A stretch of 33,621 bases of DNA from Kribbella albertanoniae (GCF_004348455.1 NZ_SMKA01000066.1:1-33621), one strand, 5' to 3'. Counted from the stretch's first letter, positions 8,830-17,215 are shown. The notes: generated by a model from the sequence alone, not told the origin. Made by a program: numbers and translations.

Positions 8830-9393
8830 ATGCGACTGGCAGTCATCATCGGCAGCACTCGCCACGGGCGCTTCGGACCGACCGTCGCACACTGGCTGGC
8901 GGAGCAGGCAGCGAAGCAGTTCACGGTCGACCTGATCGACCTCGCAGTCGCCGACCTGCCGGCCACACTGCTGGATACTGACGACCCGACGCCCGCGGAG
9001 GTCGCCGTACTGGCGCCGAGGCTCGCAACGGCAGACGCGTTCGCAGTGGTCACTCCGGAGCTCAACAGCGGCTATCCGGCTCCTCTGAAGACCGCACTGG
9101 ATTGGTACTACGAGGAGTGGCACGCCAAGCCGGTTGCGATCGTCAGCTACGGCCGGGAGAGCGGGGGCCTGCTGGCCACCGCCCAACTGCGGCAGGTGTT
9201 CACCGAACTGCAGGCCGTTACCATCCGCAACACAGTCACGCTCCCCTGCTACTGGGAGCAGTTCACCGCCGACGGGGACTGGCCGCGTCCGTCCGCGGGT
9301 TACGAAGCCCAGGCCAAGCTCATGCTCGACCAGCTCGTCTGGTGGGCCCAAGCACTCCGGGACGCCCGCATCAAGCGTCCCTACCAACCGTAG
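8830..9393 (+). CDS. NAD(P)H-dependent FMN reductase family protein
   Basis: This 187-residue flavodoxin-fold protein begins MRLAVIIGSTRHGRFG, the FMN-phosphate loop of the SsuE/ArsH/chromate-reductase superfamily. The PELNSGYPAPLKTALDW segment at about residues 77-93 is the hallmark (PEYN..LKNALD) of NADPH-dependent FMN reductases. The ATG at 8830 is chosen because AAGGAGG (8817-8823) lies 6 bases before it, although the frame is open further upstream. It probably reduces FMN or quinones with NAD(P)H. It heads a two-gene operon with the DHFR-fold reductase 14 bp downstream and diverges from the SARP regulator. It could in principle supply reduced flavin to the nearby LLM enzyme; that link is inference. 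Confidence 0.93.
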   Translation: MRLAVIIGSTRHGRFGPTVAHWLAEQAAKQFTVDLIDLAVADLPATLLDTDDPTPAEVAVLAPRLATADAFAVVTPELNSGYPAPLKTALDWYYEEWHAKPVAIVSYGRESGGLLATAQLRQVFTELQAVTIRNTVTLPCYWEQFTADGDWPRPSAGYEAQAKLMLDQLVWWAQALRDARIKRPYQP

Positions 9394-9407
9394 AGAGAGG
9401 CACCATC

Positions 9408-9944
9408 ATGCGTAAGCTCATCGAGTCCACCTTCGTCACCCTGAACGGCGTCATCAGCGACCCGCAGGACTACTCCGGCCCCTACTGGGACGAGGAGCAC
9501 TTCGGCTACTCCGGCGCGCTGATGGCCGAGACGGACGCACTGCTGCTCGGCCGGCGCACCTACGAGGGATTCGCCGAGGCCTGGTCATCGCGCAGCGGTG
9601 AGATGGCGGACACCTTCAACAGCATCCCGAAGTACGTCGCCAGCCGCACACTCACCGAAACGACCTGGAACGCCACCCTGCTGCAGGGCGACACCGTCGA
9701 GGCGATCCGCGAGCTCAAGCAGCAGGACGGCGGGAACCTGCTCAAGTTCGGCACGGGCTCGCTGTCCAAGACGCTGCTGGACAACAAGCTGGTCGACGAG
9801 TACCACTTCTGGGTCTTCCCGGTGCTGGCCGACGGCGAGACCATGTTCGCCGGGCAGGGCCTGGACATCCACCACCTGGAGCTCCTGGGCACCACGACCT
9901 TCAAGTCCGGGATCGTCGTTCACAAACTCGCCCCGAAAGCCTGA
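9408..9944 (+). CDS. Dihydrofolate-reductase-family protein (RibD C-terminal type)
   Basis: The 178-residue protein has the bacterial DHFR-like/RibD-C fold: MRKLIESTFVTLNGVISDP at the start, LLGRRTYEGFAEAW at about residue 46, KFGTGSLSKTLLD at about 110 and DEYHFWVFPVLADG at about 127. Such stand-alone proteins are NADPH-dependent reductases whose substrates are mostly unknown, and they lack the features expected of a housekeeping folA. A GAGAGAGG purine tract right after the preceding stop serves as ribosome-binding site. The gene follows the FMN reductase by 14 bp and is followed by a strong hairpin terminator, so the two form a short flavin/pteridine-type redox operon. Confidence 0.92.
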   Translation: MRKLIESTFVTLNGVISDPQDYSGPYWDEEHFGYSGALMAETDALLLGRRTYEGFAEAWSSRSGEMADTFNSIPKYVASRTLTETTWNATLLQGDTVEAIRELKQQDGGNLLKFGTGSLSKTLLDNKLVDEYHFWVFPVLADGETMFAGQGLDIHHLELLGTTTFKSGIVVHKLAPKA

Positions 9945-9954
9945 CAACACCTGC

Positions 9955-9981
9955 GCGGCCCGGTACGTCGTACCGGGCCGC
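9955..9981. terminator. Strong hairpin between convergent genes
   Basis: A perfect 12-bp stem (GCGGCCCGGTAC / GTACCGGGCCGC) closes on a 3-base loop, 10 bases after the stop of the DHFR-family gene and 34 bases after the leftward secreted-protein gene ends. It probably ends both transcripts. There is no T-tract. Confidence 0.75.
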
Positions 9982-10015
9982 AGTGCTGTGTCTGGACAGT
10001 CGATGACTGGCTTCG

Positions 10016-10471
10016 CTACGGGGCGCAGCTGATGCCGAAGGGCTTCGTCGTCATCTCGTCGTAGGACGGGGAGCCGTCGGGGGCGACCCGCCACTTGTAC
10101 CAGCCGGCAGCGCGGAACTGCATGATTCCGCCGTGACCGGCGCAGTCGTCCCAACCGCTGGCCGCGACGTCGAAGTGGGTCTCGTAGCCCTCTTCGTAGG
10201 TGCCGGCCAACTTCTGCCACTTGTTGAGGGTCCGGTTGAACACCTGGAGTTCCACCCACCGGACGTCGACGCCGAAGTCGGTGCCGCCGTCAACGTCCCT
10301 GGCGGTCGCGACGGCCCTGGCCCGGTTGCCCTCCACCTCCAGTTTGATACAGGTTGTGACCTCCGAACCGTGGCACCAGCCGGGGTCGGCCGCGGCGGTC
10401 TGGGTTCCGGCAGTGACCGCCGCCGCGCCGGTCAGCAGTGCGACCGTGGCGAGACGAGTGATTCGCTTCAT
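10016..10471 (-). CDS. Small secreted protein of unknown function, four cysteines
   Basis: It has 151 residues. The ATG at 10471 is chosen because it begins a clean Sec signal peptide (MKRITR, a hydrophobic core, TQTAAA) and has GGAGG 10 bases upstream; a longer frame to 10558 would put non-hydrophobic residues first. The mature part of about 122 residues holds four Cys, consistent with two disulfides, and is rich in Trp and Asp with a beta-like pattern (VRWVELQVFN, GWYKWRVAPDG). I do not recognise the family. It diverges from a secreted glycosidase across a region with a perfect 15-bp inverted repeat, so the two are probably co-regulated. Confidence 0.85.
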   Translation of the reverse strand: MKRITRLATVALLTGAAAVTAGTQTAAADPGWCHGSEVTTCIKLEVEGNRARAVATARDVDGGTDFGVDVRWVELQVFNRTLNKWQKLAGTYEEGYETHFDVAASGWDDCAGHGGIMQFRAAGWYKWRVAPDGSPSYDEMTTKPFGISCAP

Positions 10472-10530
10472 GACAGGACGTCCTCCGTCGAAGTAGGCAG
10501 ATCGTTGCGGGCCACATGCTGCGCGAGTCG

Positions 10531-10571
10531 TCTTCGGAAAACCTTCGGCCGCTCTCAAGGTTTTCCGAAGA
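10531..10571. promoter_or_regulatory. Perfect 15-bp inverted repeat between divergent secreted-protein genes
   Basis: TCTTCGGAAAACCTT (10531-10545) is the exact reverse complement of AAGGTTTTCCGAAGA (10557-10571), with an 11-base spacer. It lies 60 bases from the start of the leftward secreted-protein gene and 48 bases from the rightward glycosidase start. The arms are A/T-rich for this genome. Its position between promoters suggests an operator rather than a terminator. Confidence 0.65.
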
Positions 10572-10618
10572 TCGCGCCGCCAGGATGAGCGCGCAACCTC
10601 GACCTATGGAGACCAGAG

Positions 10619-12130
10619 ATGAGATCCCGCCTCAGTCTGCTCAGCGTGCCGGCGATCGCCGCTGTCCTGCTGGCCGGTACACCGACCACATCCGCCGTAC
10701 CAGCCCCATCCTCTGTCACGACCTCATCCGCGGTACCGGCCGCTGCGCCGATCGAGGTGGATCCGGCGCAGACCCGCCGGTTCTTCACCGACTGGGGGTT
10801 CGACCTCAAGCAACTCTGCCCGTTCGATGCCGCCGGCTGCACCCGGGTCGCCGAGCGGTTCGACGGTCAGCCGGAAAGCTGGCGCGGCGCGGAGGAACAG
10901 GCCGCCCGGGAGATCACCGGGTCCGGCCAGGTGACCGTACTCAGGGTGCCGCTCCGCCCGGACAAGATGGGGTTCGCCCCGGAAGCGGGCGGCACGAAGT
11001 ACTACGCCCCGGTGATCGGCTCGATCCGGAACCTTCGGGCCGCCGCGCCCGATCCGGCGGCGATCAAGGTGTTCGCCAGCTTCGTCACGGTCACGGACTG
11101 CCCGGACAACGGCCCGAGCTGCCCCGACTTCCCGGACTGGATGAAGGAGGACGGCTACCCCGTACCGGAGCGGTACGGGAGCTACGTGGTCCAGTACCTC
11201 AACCACTTCCAGGCGGCCGGGACCCCGATCGACATCCTCGGCATCATGAACGAGCCCGGCAACAACGAATCCCCGGACAAGCCGCCGGCCAGCCACACGT
11301 GGTTCTTCCGGGTGGTCAGGTACGTCCAGGACAACTACCCGGCGGCCCGGATGCCGAAGTTCATCGGCAACGACGCCAGTCACCCGGACAACGGGTTCCT
11401 CGGTGGACTGAGCGCCGACGACTGGTCCCGGTTGTCGATCGCCAGCACCCACCACCAGGCCGCATACCGTACCGCCGACCGGCTCGTCGAGCTCCGTGAG
11501 TTCGCTGGTCAAGCACACGACCACGGCAAACCGGTCTGGGACACGGAGTTCCACTACGACGCCGGCGACCCGGAGCGGCCTGAGTTCCAGCGAGCCGCGC
11601 GCGGGCTGTACACGGGGTTCGACCACTTCGACCAGGGCTTCACCGGCATCACCTGGTGGGCCTACCGGCCCCCGTGCGGACCTGGTATCCGGCCGGCCAC
11701 CGGTACGGACCACGGTCCCGGTACGTCCGCGATCTGCCAGCTCGGGTCGAAGCCGCAGATCCGGTCCGCCCTGATCCGGTCCACCGCGCACAGCCGGCCA
11801 CTGCTCGGCATCGTGGACGGCGACGGCTCCGCCGCGACCCCGGGGACGGTCACGACGCGGGCGTTCCGCCGAGGTCCGGATCTGTTTCTCTGGGTGATCA
11901 ACGACACCGCGACCTCGTACCCCGGCCGGCCGATCTCGATCCGCGGCCACCGCGTACCTGTCGCACCGCAGATCGACCGCTGGACCACGGGAGCCGACCC
12001 GGAGCAACTGGTTCACACCTCCGCCGCCGGCACCACGCAACCGGACGGTACGGCCCAAGTCCCGCTGCCGGCCCGCTCGATCAGCCTGGTGCGCTTCCCT
12101 GACCTCCTGACTTCCTCCGCTGAAAGGTGA
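10619..12130 (+). CDS. Secreted glycoside hydrolase, clan GH-A, GH30-like
   Basis: It has 503 residues with a Sec signal peptide over about the first 27. A (beta/alpha)8 barrel spans roughly residues 45-395, starting RFFTDWGFDL. E212 in GIMNEPGNN is the likely acid/base, and E310 in VWDTEFHYD is the likely nucleophile. These placements, and the short beta-sandwich expected from about residue 400 to the end, match GH30 xylanase/glucosidase-type enzymes. The substrate (xylan, beta-glucan or glucosylated polymer) cannot be read from the sequence. The TGA overlaps the AGGTGA ribosome-binding site of the next gene, so the small secreted protein is co-translated. The upstream inverted repeat probably controls induction. 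Confidence 0.88.
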   Translation: MRSRLSLLSVPAIAAVLLAGTPTTSAVPAPSSVTTSSAVPAAAPIEVDPAQTRRFFTDWGFDLKQLCPFDAAGCTRVAERFDGQPESWRGAEEQAAREITGSGQVTVLRVPLRPDKMGFAPEAGGTKYYAPVIGSIRNLRAAAPDPAAIKVFASFVTVTDCPDNGPSCPDFPDWMKEDGYPVPERYGSYVVQYLNHFQAAGTPIDILGIMNEPGNNESPDKPPASHTWFFRVVRYVQDNYPAARMPKFIGNDASHPDNGFLGGLSADDWSRLSIASTHHQAAYRTADRLVELREFAGQAHDHGKPVWDTEFHYDAGDPERPEFQRAARGLYTGFDHFDQGFTGITWWAYRPPCGPGIRPATGTDHGPGTSAICQLGSKPQIRSALIRSTAHSRPLLGIVDGDGSAATPGTVTTRAFRRGPDLFLWVINDTATSYPGRPISIRGHRVPVAPQIDRWTTGADPEQLVHTSAAGTTQPDGTAQVPLPARSISLVRFPDLLTSSAER

Positions 12131-12135
12131 CCACG

Positions 12136-12558
12136 ATGACGCTCCGACGGATCGCAACCTGGGCCGCCGCCCTCGCGCTGCCCCTCACCCTGTTCGTCGG
12201 CCAGCCAACCGCTGCCGAGGCTGCGGGGTTGTGTGGCGAGAACTACCACTCGGTGGGCCGCGGTCCCGTCCAGCTCACCGGCTCCGGCGGCCAGTCGCAC
12301 GGCTGGACGGACGTCCAGTACAACCCTGGCCAGCGGAGGTGGTGTTTCCTGGTCAAGGCCAGGGAGTCGATCTCGTTCGTCTGGATCCAGGGCAAGTACC
12401 GGGCTTCCACCGAATGGGACGTCAAGAGTGGCCGGAGCCGCAGCTGGAAAGCCGTCTACCTGAACTCGAACGGCGGCAAGTGCGTCGACGCCTGGGCCAG
12501 GATCGTCCAGATCGAGGGCGAAACAGTAGCGCGCCTCGCCGGCCGCTGTCGCGCCTGA
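12136..12558 (+). CDS. Small secreted protein of unknown function, co-transcribed with the glycosidase
   Basis: It has 140 residues. The ATG at 12136 is preferred to the upstream GTG (12127) because AGGTGA at 12125-12130 has proper 5-base spacing and the signal peptide (MTLRRIATW, hydrophobic core, AEAA) starts there. The mature region has four Cys and many Trp and Arg residues (LCGENYHSVGRG, RRWCFLVKA, GKCVDAWARI, AGRCRA). That suggests a compact disulfide-bonded secreted domain, possibly a binding module or inhibitor. I do not recognise the family. It resembles the divergent secreted protein at 10016 in size and cysteine count but not clearly in sequence. It converges with the FAD oxidoreductase gene 15 bp away. 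Confidence 0.85.
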   Translation: MTLRRIATWAAALALPLTLFVGQPTAAEAAGLCGENYHSVGRGPVQLTGSGGQSHGWTDVQYNPGQRRWCFLVKARESISFVWIQGKYRASTEWDVKSGRSRSWKAVYLNSNGGKCVDAWARIVQIEGETVARLAGRCRA

Positions 12559-12573
12559 GACCGGAACGGCCTC

Positions 12574-13938
12574 CTAGGGAACGATGTTCTGGTTGAGGTG
12601 GAAGAGATTGCCCGGGTCGTACTTGCGCTTCACCTCAACCAGGCGGTCGTAGTTTCCCTTGTAGTTGTCGCGGATCCGCCCCTGGTCGTCGCCGGCCATG
12701 AAGTTGATGTAGCCGCCGGCTTCGGAATGCTGCGCGATGTCGTCGTAGTAGGACCGGACCCAGTCGGTACCGGCCGCGTTCTGAGCCGGATCCGGCCACA
12801 TCCCCGCGATCACCGTGGCGAACTTGGCATCGCGATACGCGAACGCCGTGGCATCCGCGGTGACCCGGTGACACGCACCATTGATCGGATAGATGTGCAC
12901 GGTCGAGTTCACTGCAGGCAATCCCGGCGCGTGCCGCAGGTGCGCCTGGATCGCTTCGTCGGTGAGCTCAGTGACGAAGTTGGCCTTCCAGTAGTGCTGC
13001 AGTCCCGCCGGGACCAGCCCGTCGAACGCACTGTTCAACGCCGGGTACGGCATCGGCCCGACATGCTCAGCAACCACCGGCGCGAACTCCCGGAACGCCG
13101 AGATCGCGCTCTCTCCGGCGTCAGGATCTCCCGCCCAGCAGGCCACGATCAGCGTGAACGGGTCTCCGTGCCGGTTCTCGGGAATGAACGGCAGCGGCGG
13201 CGCGAGCTGGAATGCCGGGAATCCGCCAAGCTCTTCCGGCGCATCCTCGATCAGATCCCGGAACCCGGCCAGTACGGCGGCCGCGTCCGACATCTCGAAC
13301 AGCATCGGCCCGCCGTACACGGTGGAGACCGGAGCCAGCCGGAACTCCAGCGCGGTGACCACACCGAAGTTGCCGCCACCGCCGCGCAGAGCCCAGAAGA
13401 GATCTTCGTTCTCTTTCTCGCTCGCGATCAGGAACTGCCCGTCCGCGGTGACCACGTCAGCTGAGATCAGGTTGTCGCAGGACAGGCCGAGACCGCGGGC
13501 CAGATACCCGATGCCGCCGCCGAGCGTGAGCCCGCCGACGCCCGTGGTCGAGATGATCCCGCCGGTCGTCGCCAGCCCGAATGCGTGCGTGGCCGCGTTG
13601 AAATCACCCCAGGTCGCTCCGCCACCGGCTCGTGCGGTCCGGCTGATCGGGTTCACCCGCACGTACCGCATGCCGCTGAGGTCGATCACCACACCGCCGT
13701 CAACCGTGCCGAAGCCCGGCACGCTGTGCGACCCGCCGCGTACCGCCAGCTCCAGCTCGTTTGTCCGGGCGTAGTCGACCGCGGCCATCACGTCTCCAGC
13801 GTTCTCACAACGCACGACGACCTGCGGCCGCTTGTCGTGCATCGCGTTGTAGACGCGGCGTGCGTCGTCGTACCCGTCATCGCCGACCGTGAAGATCTGC
13901 CCGCGAACGCGCTCTCTCATGTTCTCGATGGTGCTCAT
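12574..13938 (-). CDS. FAD-binding oxidoreductase of the berberine-bridge (VAO/PCMH) family
   Basis: It has 454 residues. The PCMH-type FAD domain includes LELAVRGGSHSVPGFG, where H71 is the expected site of 8-alpha covalent FAD attachment. GVGGLTLGGGIGYL and LSCDNLISADVVTADG follow. The C-terminal BBE motif ends NLFHLNQNIVP, as in nearly all family members. The position where bicovalent members have a second flavin-linking Cys (CAGG) is GVGG here, so a single covalent bond is expected. Such enzymes oxidise sugars, alkaloids or polyketide alcohols with O2. There is no signal peptide. The ATG at 13938 has GGGGAG 6 bases upstream. The gene diverges from the lipoprotein hydrolase. Confidence 0.94.
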   Translation of the reverse strand: MSTIENMRERVRGQIFTVGDDGYDDARRVYNAMHDKRPQVVVRCENAGDVMAAVDYARTNELELAVRGGSHSVPGFGTVDGGVVIDLSGMRYVRVNPISRTARAGGGATWGDFNAATHAFGLATTGGIISTTGVGGLTLGGGIGYLARGLGLSCDNLISADVVTADGQFLIASEKENEDLFWALRGGGGNFGVVTALEFRLAPVSTVYGGPMLFEMSDAAAVLAGFRDLIEDAPEELGGFPAFQLAPPLPFIPENRHGDPFTLIVACWAGDPDAGESAISAFREFAPVVAEHVGPMPYPALNSAFDGLVPAGLQHYWKANFVTELTDEAIQAHLRHAPGLPAVNSTVHIYPINGACHRVTADATAFAYRDAKFATVIAGMWPDPAQNAAGTDWVRSYYDDIAQHSEAGGYINFMAGDDQGRIRDNYKGNYDRLVEVKRKYDPGNLFHLNQNIVP

Positions 13939-14223
13939 GCCTGCTCCCCGCCCGGTCGCTGATCACGACATGACGCGGTGCGCGTCGACGACGCGACACC
14001 GCAGGGACCGGTCGTTGCCGGGTGCAACGCGAACCCTGAGCATCTCCACCCCAGCAGCGCGGCCGGCCTTCCCCCAGACCTCGCCCACTCCTCTCGACCC
14101 TCCTCCCACTCACCCCGTTCGTCAATGCCACGAGCCCGCGCCGTTCCGGACGCCACGGCGGCCGAAGAGCGGCTTCCCGCGTCTTTCGACCCACTTTCGA
14201 CGCGGGACGGCAGACTGTGGCGC
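13939..14223. other. Intergenic region with an 8-bp direct repeat at 11-bp spacing
   Basis: This is a 285-bp divergent gap with no convincing gene. An open frame continues through it into the lipoprotein gene but lacks a ribosome-binding site and signal peptide. CTTTCGAC occurs at 14183-14190 and again at 14194-14201, an 11-bp repeat unit lying 23-41 bases before the ATG at 14224. Direct repeats on one helical turn are typical of SARP- or OmpR-type sites, but one pair could be chance. Confidence 0.35.
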
Positions 14224-15279
14224 ATGGAGCGGCGGACAGCGTTGACGACACTCGGTGCGCTCGTGATGGCGACGGCCGTCGGATGCAGCAGCAAAGACAC
14301 TGCAAGCCCTCCAACCACCCCGGGCAGCACCGGGAATTCGCCGTCCGCCGGGCCATCGACCCCGCCCACCAGTACGACGCCGAGTCCTACGCCACCGCCG
14401 TCGAGAACCCCAGAGAGCGCTCACCCGGTGTCTCTCCCGGCACTGATGGCGAAGAAGTACGACGGCCGTGACCTCCGCCTCGGCCGTGTCCTGGCCCGGA
14501 ACGCGGCCTACACCCGGTACCACGTGACGTATGCCAGCGGTTCTCTCACGATCTCCGGGATCCTCAATGTCCCGAGCACGCCGGGCCCGCATCCAGCGCT
14601 CGTTCTGAACCACGGCTACATCGACCCGGCCGTCTACACCAACGGCCGCGGCCTCGCCCGTGAGCAGGACTACCTGGCCCGCCGCGGGTACGTCGTACTG
14701 CACACGGACTACCGCAATCACGCGCAATCGTCCGATGATCCGCGTTCCGAGCTCAACCTGCGACTCGGCTACACCGAGGACGTGATCAACGCCGTTCTCG
14801 CGCTGCAGACCTCGCAGTACGTCGATCCCGACCGGATCGGAATGCTCGGCCGGTCGATGGGTGGCGGGATCACGTACAACACCCTGGTCACCAAGCCCGG
14901 CCTGGTGAAGGCTGCGGTCGTGTTCGCCTCGGTCAGCACCAACACCGTTGAGAACTTCAACCGCTGGACGCGCCCGGAGAGTGCTGTCGCCGCCACGATC
15001 CTGCGCGCGTACGGCGAACCCGCGCAGAACCCGGCGTTCTGGAGAAACGTTTCTCCGGCGACGTTCTTCGACCGGATCACCGAACCGGTACTGATCCATC
15101 ACGGCGAATCGGATTCGACCTGCCCGATCGCCTGGTCCCGGAGAGCGCTCTCTGAGCTCACCGCAGCCGGGAAGAAGGCCACACTGCACACGTATCCCGG
15201 CGAGGAACACGCGTTCGGCCCAGCCTGGCCAACCTCGATGAGCCGAACCGTTGCGTTTCTCAAGCAACAGGGGCTTTGA
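14224..15279 (+). CDS. Lipoprotein alpha/beta hydrolase (S9/acyl-aminoacyl-peptidase-like)
   Basis: It has 351 residues. The ATG at 14224 starts a lipoprotein signal peptide (MERRTALTTL, hydrophobic core, TAVGC). A Ser/Thr/Pro-rich linker of about 45 residues follows. The alpha/beta-hydrolase domain runs from about residue 75. Ser211 in the GRSMGGG elbow is the nucleophile, Asp in HHGESDSTCP the acid and His in GEEHAFGP the base. This matches S9-type prolyl-oligopeptidase-like or dienelactone-hydrolase-like proteins with a lipid anchor on the outer face of the membrane. The substrate is unknown. Its end overlaps the convergent methyltransferase by 20 bp. Confidence 0.93.
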   Translation: MERRTALTTLGALVMATAVGCSSKDTASPPTTPGSTGNSPSAGPSTPPTSTTPSPTPPPSRTPESAHPVSLPALMAKKYDGRDLRLGRVLARNAAYTRYHVTYASGSLTISGILNVPSTPGPHPALVLNHGYIDPAVYTNGRGLAREQDYLARRGYVVLHTDYRNHAQSSDDPRSELNLRLGYTEDVINAVLALQTSQYVDPDRIGMLGRSMGGGITYNTLVTKPGLVKAAVVFASVSTNTVENFNRWTRPESAVAATILRAYGEPAQNPAFWRNVSPATFFDRITEPVLIHHGESDSTCPIAWSRRALSELTAAGKKATLHTYPGEEHAFGPAWPTSMSRTVAFLKQQGL

Positions 15280-16096
15280 CCGCACTCACGGCGTACATGG
15301 TCAGCGACAGGTGGAACGCACCGCGGTCGGCTGCGTCGGTGATGCCCTGCACGAACGCTTCGGCCTCTGCCGCCGTGATCGCACCACTCTGCAGCGCACG
15401 AACGTGCACCATCGACACGAATCCCTGGCGCGCTCCCGACTGCGGCTCGAGCCAGGTCGCTGCGTTCTCGCCGCTGATCGTAAGGCCCGCGTTCACGAGC
15501 TGCCCGCGGAGCTGACGTCCCGAGAACGGGTTCGCCGCGTGAGACAGGAAGCTGGAGATCATTCTCTGCAGAACATCAGGATCTGCCGGGTGCACGATCG
15601 CGGTCTGCCAGTCGGTGTCGATGAGAACGATCCGGCCGCCGGGACGCAGAACCCGAGCCATCTCCTGAACCGATCCCGCCGGATCCTCCACGTGCTGGAG
15701 AACGCGTTCACAGCGCACGACATCGACCGACTCGTCGTCGAAAGGCAGCTTGTCCGACAGCCCGTCCACGAACTCCGCCTTGCAGTCCGGCCAACGCCGT
15801 ACCGCTTCCTGCCGAAGCCCCGCGCTCGGCTCGACACCGAAGGCCCGCAACCCTAGTTCCGCGAACGCGACCACGTCCTCGCCCGTCCCCGAGCCGACGT
15901 CGACCGCGGTCTCCCCGGCCACCGGCGCGAGCTGTTCGAGCGCCCAGGCCTTCAACGTCTGTACGGCCGGCCGAACCGCCATCTGGTCGAGCACGAACGC
16001 CATGCCCGCGGTGTCCGCCTGGGCTGCGTCGGCGATCTTGAAACTGCCGATCTGAATCTTCGCCCCAAGCTCGCCCAGCGCCTGTATCTCGGTCAT
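15260..16096 (-). CDS. Class I SAM-dependent methyltransferase
   Basis: It has 278 residues. The ATG at 16096 is preferred because GAGGGGG lies just upstream and MTEIQALGELG begins coherent sequence; the longer open frame would read back into the neighbouring membrane-protein gene out of frame. Motif I is VDVGSGTGED at residues 65-74, followed by an acidic residue after beta-2 (FGVEPSAGL), and by VDVVRCERVLQHVEDP with LRPGGRIVLID. This is a methyltransf_11/UbiE-like fold. The substrate is unknown. It lies downstream of two coupled membrane-protein genes on the same strand after an 82-bp gap. Confidence 0.92.
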   Translation of the reverse strand: MTEIQALGELGAKIQIGSFKIADAAQADTAGMAFVLDQMAVRPAVQTLKAWALEQLAPVAGETAVDVGSGTGEDVVAFAELGLRAFGVEPSAGLRQEAVRRWPDCKAEFVDGLSDKLPFDDESVDVVRCERVLQHVEDPAGSVQEMARVLRPGGRIVLIDTDWQTAIVHPADPDVLQRMISSFLSHAANPFSGRQLRGQLVNAGLTISGENAATWLEPQSGARQGFVSMVHVRALQSGAITAAEAEAFVQGITDAADRGAFHLSLTMYAVSAVKAPVA

Positions 16097-16178
16097 CTCT
16101 GCCCCCTCAAAATGACAAGGCCCCTTCAGCAGCTCGAGACTAGCGCCGGACGAGCCGGTCCATGGGTACGTCGTCCCT

Positions 16179-16865
16179 TTAGGGCAACGGATCCCAGCCG
16201 TGGTCACGCAGTCGCAGGATCGCCCACCCCACCGCGGCGAAGCCGGCTGCTTGTAGCCCCCAACCGACCAGATCCAGCGTGTGACTGACCACGACAACCG
16301 CCGCAATGATGTGGATCGGCTGCGAGATCGCGGTTGCGATCGCCGCCCAGCGCGGCACCATCCGAGAACGCCACAGCGCGACCCCGAGCAGGATCGTGCC
16401 CAGCACATGGCCGACCACGAACACGACCGCAGCGAGACTGACCGAGCCGTGCGGCACCTCGGCGGCTTTGGTGATCGACGCTGCGTCCAACCCGGCCTGC
16501 CCGGCCGACCAGATGAAGGCGTCACCCGAAGCCATCCACGGCAGCACCAGATACCCCGGTACGACGAGGATCAGGGAGATCGCGGTCAGCCAGGGCACCC
16601 GGGTGCGGATCAACCGGCTGACGAAGTAGGCGCCGGGTACCAAGGTGAGCGTTGCAATGAAGCCCAACCAAAGCATCAGCGAGGTACCGCCGGGATCGGC
16701 CATCAGCTTGCTGGTGATCGTGGCCGGATCATCGACCGTGTCGTACGGCAGGAAGTACCGCAGCAGCGCGACCGCGGCCGGACCGATCGGCAGGATGAGC
16801 GCCGCGAACCACCGAGACGCCGTACGGATGTCCGCCCGCGGCGCTGTTGCGACCGTCTGGCTCAT
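16179..16865 (-). CDS. Six-helix membrane protein of unknown function
   Basis: It has 228 residues with about six hydrophobic segments (for example FAALILPIGPAAVALL, SLMLWLGFIATLTLVPG, AAVVFVVGHVLGTILLGVALW). Helices 5-6 carry WAAIATAISQPIHIIAAV, a pattern common in uncharacterised actinobacterial membrane proteins. The start is the ATG at 16865, which overlaps the TGA of the upstream gene (TGATG), so translation is probably coupled. An in-frame GTG at 16868 is the alternative. No catalytic motif is visible. A role in stress response alongside the neighbouring two-component system is possible but unproven. Confidence 0.88.
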   Translation of the reverse strand: MSQTVATAPRADIRTASRWFAALILPIGPAAVALLRYFLPYDTVDDPATITSKLMADPGGTSLMLWLGFIATLTLVPGAYFVSRLIRTRVPWLTAISLILVVPGYLVLPWMASGDAFIWSAGQAGLDAASITKAAEVPHGSVSLAAVVFVVGHVLGTILLGVALWRSRMVPRWAAIATAISQPIHIIAAVVVVSHTLDLVGWGLQAAGFAAVGWAILRLRDHGWDPLP

Positions 16866-17215
16866 CACACACGAACCGGGGTGCGTGCGGGCATCAGGAC
16901 CGCAATGACTCCGAAGATCGTCGCAGCGACTCCGACGCCGGCCGCTGCAACTCCGGCTGCCGGTACGTCGGCCACGAAGAACGCCGGGACCGCGAGCAGA
17001 GCCGATGCCAGCCGCAACGCGATCAGCGGCGCCAGCACCCAGCGCTTTCCTTGCCAGCCCAAGGCGATCAGTACGAGGCTGATCAGGCCGGCCACGGCGG
17101 CACCGATCGCGACCGCCATCGGCGGATGCTCCCCGTCACTCAGCAACGGGGTGGACAGGTCCGCCACCGATACCAGGCCGAGGATCACGAGGCCCGCTTT
17201 GTAGATTCCAGACAT
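16865..17215 (-). CDS. Small four-helix membrane protein of unknown function
   Basis: It has 116 residues. The ATG at 17215 is chosen for its AAGGAG 8 bases upstream; the frame extends further but begins with charged, unconvincing sequence. There are four hydrophobic segments (AGLVILGLVSVADL, AVAIGAAVAGLISLVLIALGW, ALRLASALLAVPAFFVADV, GVGVAATIFGVIAVLM). It heads a coupled pair with the six-helix protein and diverges from the histidine-kinase gene across a 152-bp region holding a palindrome. LiaR/NarL-type regulators often control a divergent membrane-protein operon, so this pair may be the output of that system. Confidence 0.85.
   Translation of the reverse strand: MSGIYKAGLVILGLVSVADLSTPLLSDGEHPPMAVAIGAAVAGLISLVLIALGWQGKRWVLAPLIALRLASALLAVPAFFVADVPAAGVAAAGVGVAATIFGVIAVLMPARTPVRV

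Noticed and set aside
10724..12157. 477-codon open frame on the minus strand opposite the GH30-like gene
   Set aside because: Arg/Val/Gly-rich with no motifs, while the plus strand has a signal peptide and catalytic motifs.
15141..15152. GAGAGCGCTCTC palindrome resembling a CebR-type operator
   Set aside because: It lies deep inside the hydrolase coding sequence, and similar words occur in many unrelated genes. Treated as an over-represented word instead.
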